From Nitrospirota bacterium (GTDB lineage Bacteria > Nitrospirota > CAKKRA01 > 9FT-COMBO-42-15), in contig JACRON010000075.1 of the NCBI GenBank assembly GCA_016214425.1, positions 1-8,733 of the forward strand: a stretch of DNA of 8,733 nt, in the 5' to 3' direction. A model generated the notes under the pieces. The model had not been told where the DNA came from and ran no database searches. It saw only the letters and a list, made by a program, of their open reading frames with translations. Position 1 is the first letter of the stretch; each line of letters begins with the position of its first letter. Positions 6,421 through 8,733 of the stretch are shown piece by piece. Position numbers and translations under genes: made by a program.

Positions 6421-7640
6421 TCGTATCTCAATGCCTCTGCAGGGTCAAGTTTTGCTGCCTGATAGGAGGGATATATGGTTGCTAAGAAGCTTATTCCAAC
6501 AGCAGAAATTGCAATAACAATTATATTGACGAGCTTCATCTTAACAGGCAAATGGCTTATATAGTATATATCGCTTGGAAGTTTTATGAACTGATATTTT
6601 GCAAGAAGGATGCATGAGAAATAACCTGCAGCAACGCCTATTATTGTCCCGACAATGCCTATCATCAGGCCATTGATAACAAATATCTTCATTATCCCTT
6701 TTTTCGTTGCGCCCATTGACATTAATATAGCTATGTCCTTGTTCTTCTCCATTACGATCATAATCAAAGTGCTTACGATATTAAAGGCAGCAACAAGAAC
6801 AATTAAGGTCAATATTATGAACATGGCTATCCTCTCAAGCGCAAGCGCAGAAAAGAGGTTTCTGTTCATCTGCCCCCAGTCCCTTGCCCAATAAGGAAAG
6901 CCGAGTATGGATTGAATCTTCTCTGAAATTCCCCTTGCAATATATATATCATCAAGCCTCACCTCAATACCGCTTACAGCATCGCCCATATTAAAAAACT
7001 GCTGCGCATCCTTTATTGATATATAGGCAAGTGTAGAGTCATATTCATACATGCCTGATTCAAATATGCCGACGACCTCAAAGGACTTCATTTTGGGTAT
7101 TGTGCCCATTGGGCCTATTGCGCCGAGTGGGGAGACAACGGTTATTTTATTGCCTACAAAGGCCAACAGTCTCTTAGCCAATTCTTTTCCAATAATTATC
7201 CCTTGTTTTTCATTTAGCGCTTCAAGCCTTCCGTCCTTAATGTTTTTCTTTATATCTGTTACCTTTCCCTCTTCAGAAGGGTCAATCCCGCGCAATACAA
7301 CACCAGATACGCCATTCTCTGTTGTAAGCATCACCTGATTGTAGATAAATGGCGTTGCAGAGATGACATGCTCTACCTTTTCTATCTTTGGGATGATATT
7401 TTTGTAATCCTTTATAGCGCCTTCGCCCCGGTCTATAATTACGATATGGGAGTTTGTGCCGAGGATCTTATTTCTTAAATCCTCTTCAAACCCTGTCATA
7501 ACAGAAAGGACAACAATAAGCGCCCACACGCCAACAGCAACGCCTGCCATTGATATCATTGTAATCAGCGATATAAAGGTCTGCTTTCTCTTTGCCTTGA
7601 GGTATCTGAGTCCTATAAAAAGCTCGTAGGAAAGTTTCAT
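6417..7640 (-). CDS. lolC: LolC/LolE-family lipoprotein-releasing permease
   Basis: A 407-residue inner-membrane subunit of the lipoprotein-releasing complex. The N-terminus (SYELFIGLRYLKAKRKQTFI) and helix 1 (about 23-48) are typical of LolC/E. A large periplasmic domain (about 50-268) carries the family hallmark YWARDWGQMNRNLFSALALE (250-269), followed by helices at about 271-297, 318-346 and 369-391 and the cytoplasmic MEKNKDIAILMSMGATKKG loop. It ends LDPAEALRYE. Only one such permease is in the operon, so the complex may be a homodimer with LolD (the single-permease type sometimes called LolF) rather than the E. coli LolC-LolE heterodimer, unless a second gene lies elsewhere. ATG at 7640 is one base after the lysS stop; GGAAAA about 8-13 bases upstream is a weak ribosome-binding site inside lysS. 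The 3' end overlaps lolD by four bases. Confidence 0.93.
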   Translation of the reverse strand: MKLSYELFIGLRYLKAKRKQTFISLITMISMAGVAVGVWALIVVLSVMTGFEEDLRNKILGTNSHIVIIDRGEGAIKDYKNIIPKIEKVEHVISATPFIYNQVMLTTENGVSGVVLRGIDPSEEGKVTDIKKNIKDGRLEALNEKQGIIIGKELAKRLLAFVGNKITVVSPLGAIGPMGTIPKMKSFEVVGIFESGMYEYDSTLAYISIKDAQQFFNMGDAVSGIEVRLDDIYIARGISEKIQSILGFPYWARDWGQMNRNLFSALALERIAMFIILTLIVLVAAFNIVSTLIMIVMEKNKDIAILMSMGATKKGIMKIFVINGLMIGIVGTIIGVAAGYFSCILLAKYQFIKLPSDIYYISHLPVKMKLVNIIVIAISAVGISFLATIYPSYQAAKLDPAEALRYE

Positions 7641-7641
7641 C

Positions 7642-8733
7642 TTATTTTTCCGGCCTCATCTGCGGGAATAGAATGACATCCCTTATGGATGCCTGATTTG
7701 TAAGTAGCATGACAAGCCTGTCTATACCGATTCCTTCGCCGGCAGTTGGAGGCATTCCGTATTCCAATGCGCGGACATAGTCCTCATCCATATAATGCGC
7801 CTCATCGTCACCTGCCTGTTTTTCCTTCTCCTGCATCTCAAATCTTGTCCTTTGGTCATCAGGGTCATTTAATTCTGAAAAGGCATTTGCTATCTCCTGT
7901 CCATTGACAATAAGCTCAAACCGCTCAACAAAGTCAGGATTATCAGCAACCCTTTTTGCAAGCGGAGAGATATCTGTCGGGTATTCAGTAATAAATGTCG
8001 GCTGAATCAATTGATGCTCAACCTTTGCCTCAAAGATTTCATTTATTACCTTTCCATAGGTATCTGCGTCATTAATATCTATGCCAAGCCTCTTTGCAAG
8101 CGCCTTTGCCTTATCAAAATCAGAAAGCTCAGATGGATTGCATGCTGTATATTTGCAAATTGCCTCTTTTAATGTAAGCCTCTGCCATGGCGGGGTTAGG
8201 TCAATCTCCTTGCCTGTATATTCAATCTTCAATTTTCCGCAGACCTCTTTCGCTGTATGAACAAACATTTCCTCTGTCAGGTTCATCAGATCATTATAAT
8301 CTGCATAAGCCATGTAGAATTCAAGCATAGTAAACTCAGGATTGTGCCTTGTGGATATGCCTTCATTCCTGAAATTCCTGTTTATCTCATACACACGTTC
8401 AAAACCGCCAACAATAAGCCTCTTTAAATGAAGCTCTGGCGCAATCCTTAAAAAAAGGTCAATGCCAAGCGCATTGTGGTGTGTAACAAATGGTTTTGCT
8501 GTTGCGCCTCCCGGGATAGACTGCATCATCGGCGTCTCTACCTCAAGAAAGCCCTTTTCATCTAAGAAATTTCTGATTGTTTTGATTATCTTATTTCTTT
8601 TTATAAACACATCGCGGACATCCGGATTCACAATCAAATCAACATATCTCTGCCTGTATCTGATTTCAACATCAGTCAGGCCGTGCCATTTCTCCGGAAG
8701 GGGGCGAAGGGATTTTGAAAGAAGCTTAAAATC
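7642..8733 (-). CDS. lysS: Class II lysyl-tRNA synthetase (5'-truncated by window edge)
   Basis: The frame is open from the right edge (8733) to the TAA at 7644-7642, giving 363 residues; about 130-140 N-terminal residues, including most of the anticodon-binding OB fold, lie outside. The enzyme charges tRNA-Lys with lysine in the cytoplasm. The visible part starts with the linker LRPLPEKWHGLTDVEIRYRQ and RYVDLIVNPDVRD, then class II motif 1 around GFLEVETPMMQSIPGGA, motif 2 FERVYEINRNFRNEG (visible residues 111-125) with the following RHNPEFTMLEFY, and motif 3 GEGIGIDRLVMLLT (332-345). VNGQEIANAFSELNDP is the characteristic LysS lysine-pocket region. A TTG at 8637-8635 encodes an internal Leu and is not the start. 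One base separates its stop from lolC, so the two are surely co-transcribed, an arrangement I recall from deltaproteobacterial genomes. All catalytic motifs are intact. Confidence 0.96.
   Translation of the reverse strand, partial: DFKLLSKSLRPLPEKWHGLTDVEIRYRQRYVDLIVNPDVRDVFIKRNKIIKTIRNFLDEKGFLEVETPMMQSIPGGATAKPFVTHHNALGIDLFLRIAPELHLKRLIVGGFERVYEINRNFRNEGISTRHNPEFTMLEFYMAYADYNDLMNLTEEMFVHTAKEVCGKLKIEYTGKEIDLTPPWQRLTLKEAICKYTACNPSELSDFDKAKALAKRLGIDINDADTYGKVINEIFEAKVEHQLIQPTFITEYPTDISPLAKRVADNPDFVERFELIVNGQEIANAFSELNDPDDQRTRFEMQEKEKQAGDDEAHYMDEDYVRALEYGMPPTAGEGIGIDRLVMLLTNQASIRDVILFPQMRPEK

Noticed and set aside
7051..7338. 95-codon + strand open frame opposite lolC
   Set aside because: It is a shadow of the periplasmic-domain coding sequence, with a low-complexity Ser/Pro/Ile translation.
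1526..7640. The two FtsX-type permeases as a recent duplication
   Set aside because: They share the terminal LRYE and overall fold family but differ in length of domains, periplasmic sequence and ATPase partner; they are ancient paralogues (MacB-like versus Lol-like), not a recent copy.
1..8733. CRISPR arrays, transposon ends, tRNA or rRNA genes, riboswitches and long direct repeats
   Set aside because: Reading both strands showed none. Nearly all sequence is accounted for by protein-coding genes, and no gap exceeds 58 bp.

Overview
The window is about 8.7 kb of AT-rich bacterial DNA (roughly 40% G+C by eye) with frequent ATA isoleucine and AGG/AGA arginine codons throughout. It encodes LolC/LolD-type lipoprotein export proteins and a MacA-like periplasmic adaptor, so the host is a diderm (Gram-negative-type) bacterium. 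The combination of lysS-lolC-lolD, a stand-alone B12-binding radical SAM protein and an acyl-CoA dehydrogenase would fit a Desulfobacterota- or Nitrospirota-like, probably anaerobic lineage. That placement is inference from gene content and codon style; there is no rRNA or other phylogenetic marker beyond partial lysS.

Layout. Positions 1-2737 (+ strand) hold the 3' part of a MacA/HlyD-type adaptor gene, then a separate ABC ATPase and a separate FtsX/MacB-type permease, tightly spaced and probably one operon. Together they form a split MacAB-like tripartite exporter whose outer-membrane partner would be encoded elsewhere. Positions 2796-3041 (+) encode an unrecognised 81-residue protein with three predicted membrane helices. 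Positions 3083-4237 (+) encode an acyl-CoA dehydrogenase with similarities to the glutaryl-CoA dehydrogenase branch. Positions 4287-5741 (+) encode a B12-binding-domain radical SAM enzyme of unknown substrate. On the - strand, reading from the right edge, a 5'-truncated lysS (8733-7642), lolC/E (7640-6417) and lolD (6420-5749) form a compact operon with a 1-nt gap and a 4-nt ATGA overlap. This operon runs convergently into the radical SAM gene with only 7 bp between the two stop codons.

The coding density is very high: the longest gene-free stretch is 58 bp (2738-2795), so there is no unexplained region of more than 300 bases. No tRNA, rRNA, CRISPR array, insertion sequence or attachment site was seen. 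The two ABC systems (MacB-like and Lol-like) belong to the same permease superfamily, and both permeases end in the same residues (LRYE), but they serve different export tasks.

I did not find a clearly new multi-gene system. The points most worth a second look are the putative promoters placed so close to start codons that the 81-residue gene and the radical SAM gene may be leaderless, the orphan radical SAM/B12 enzyme with a hydrophobic C-terminal segment, the undefined substrate of the acyl-CoA dehydrogenase, and the uncharacterised small membrane protein.
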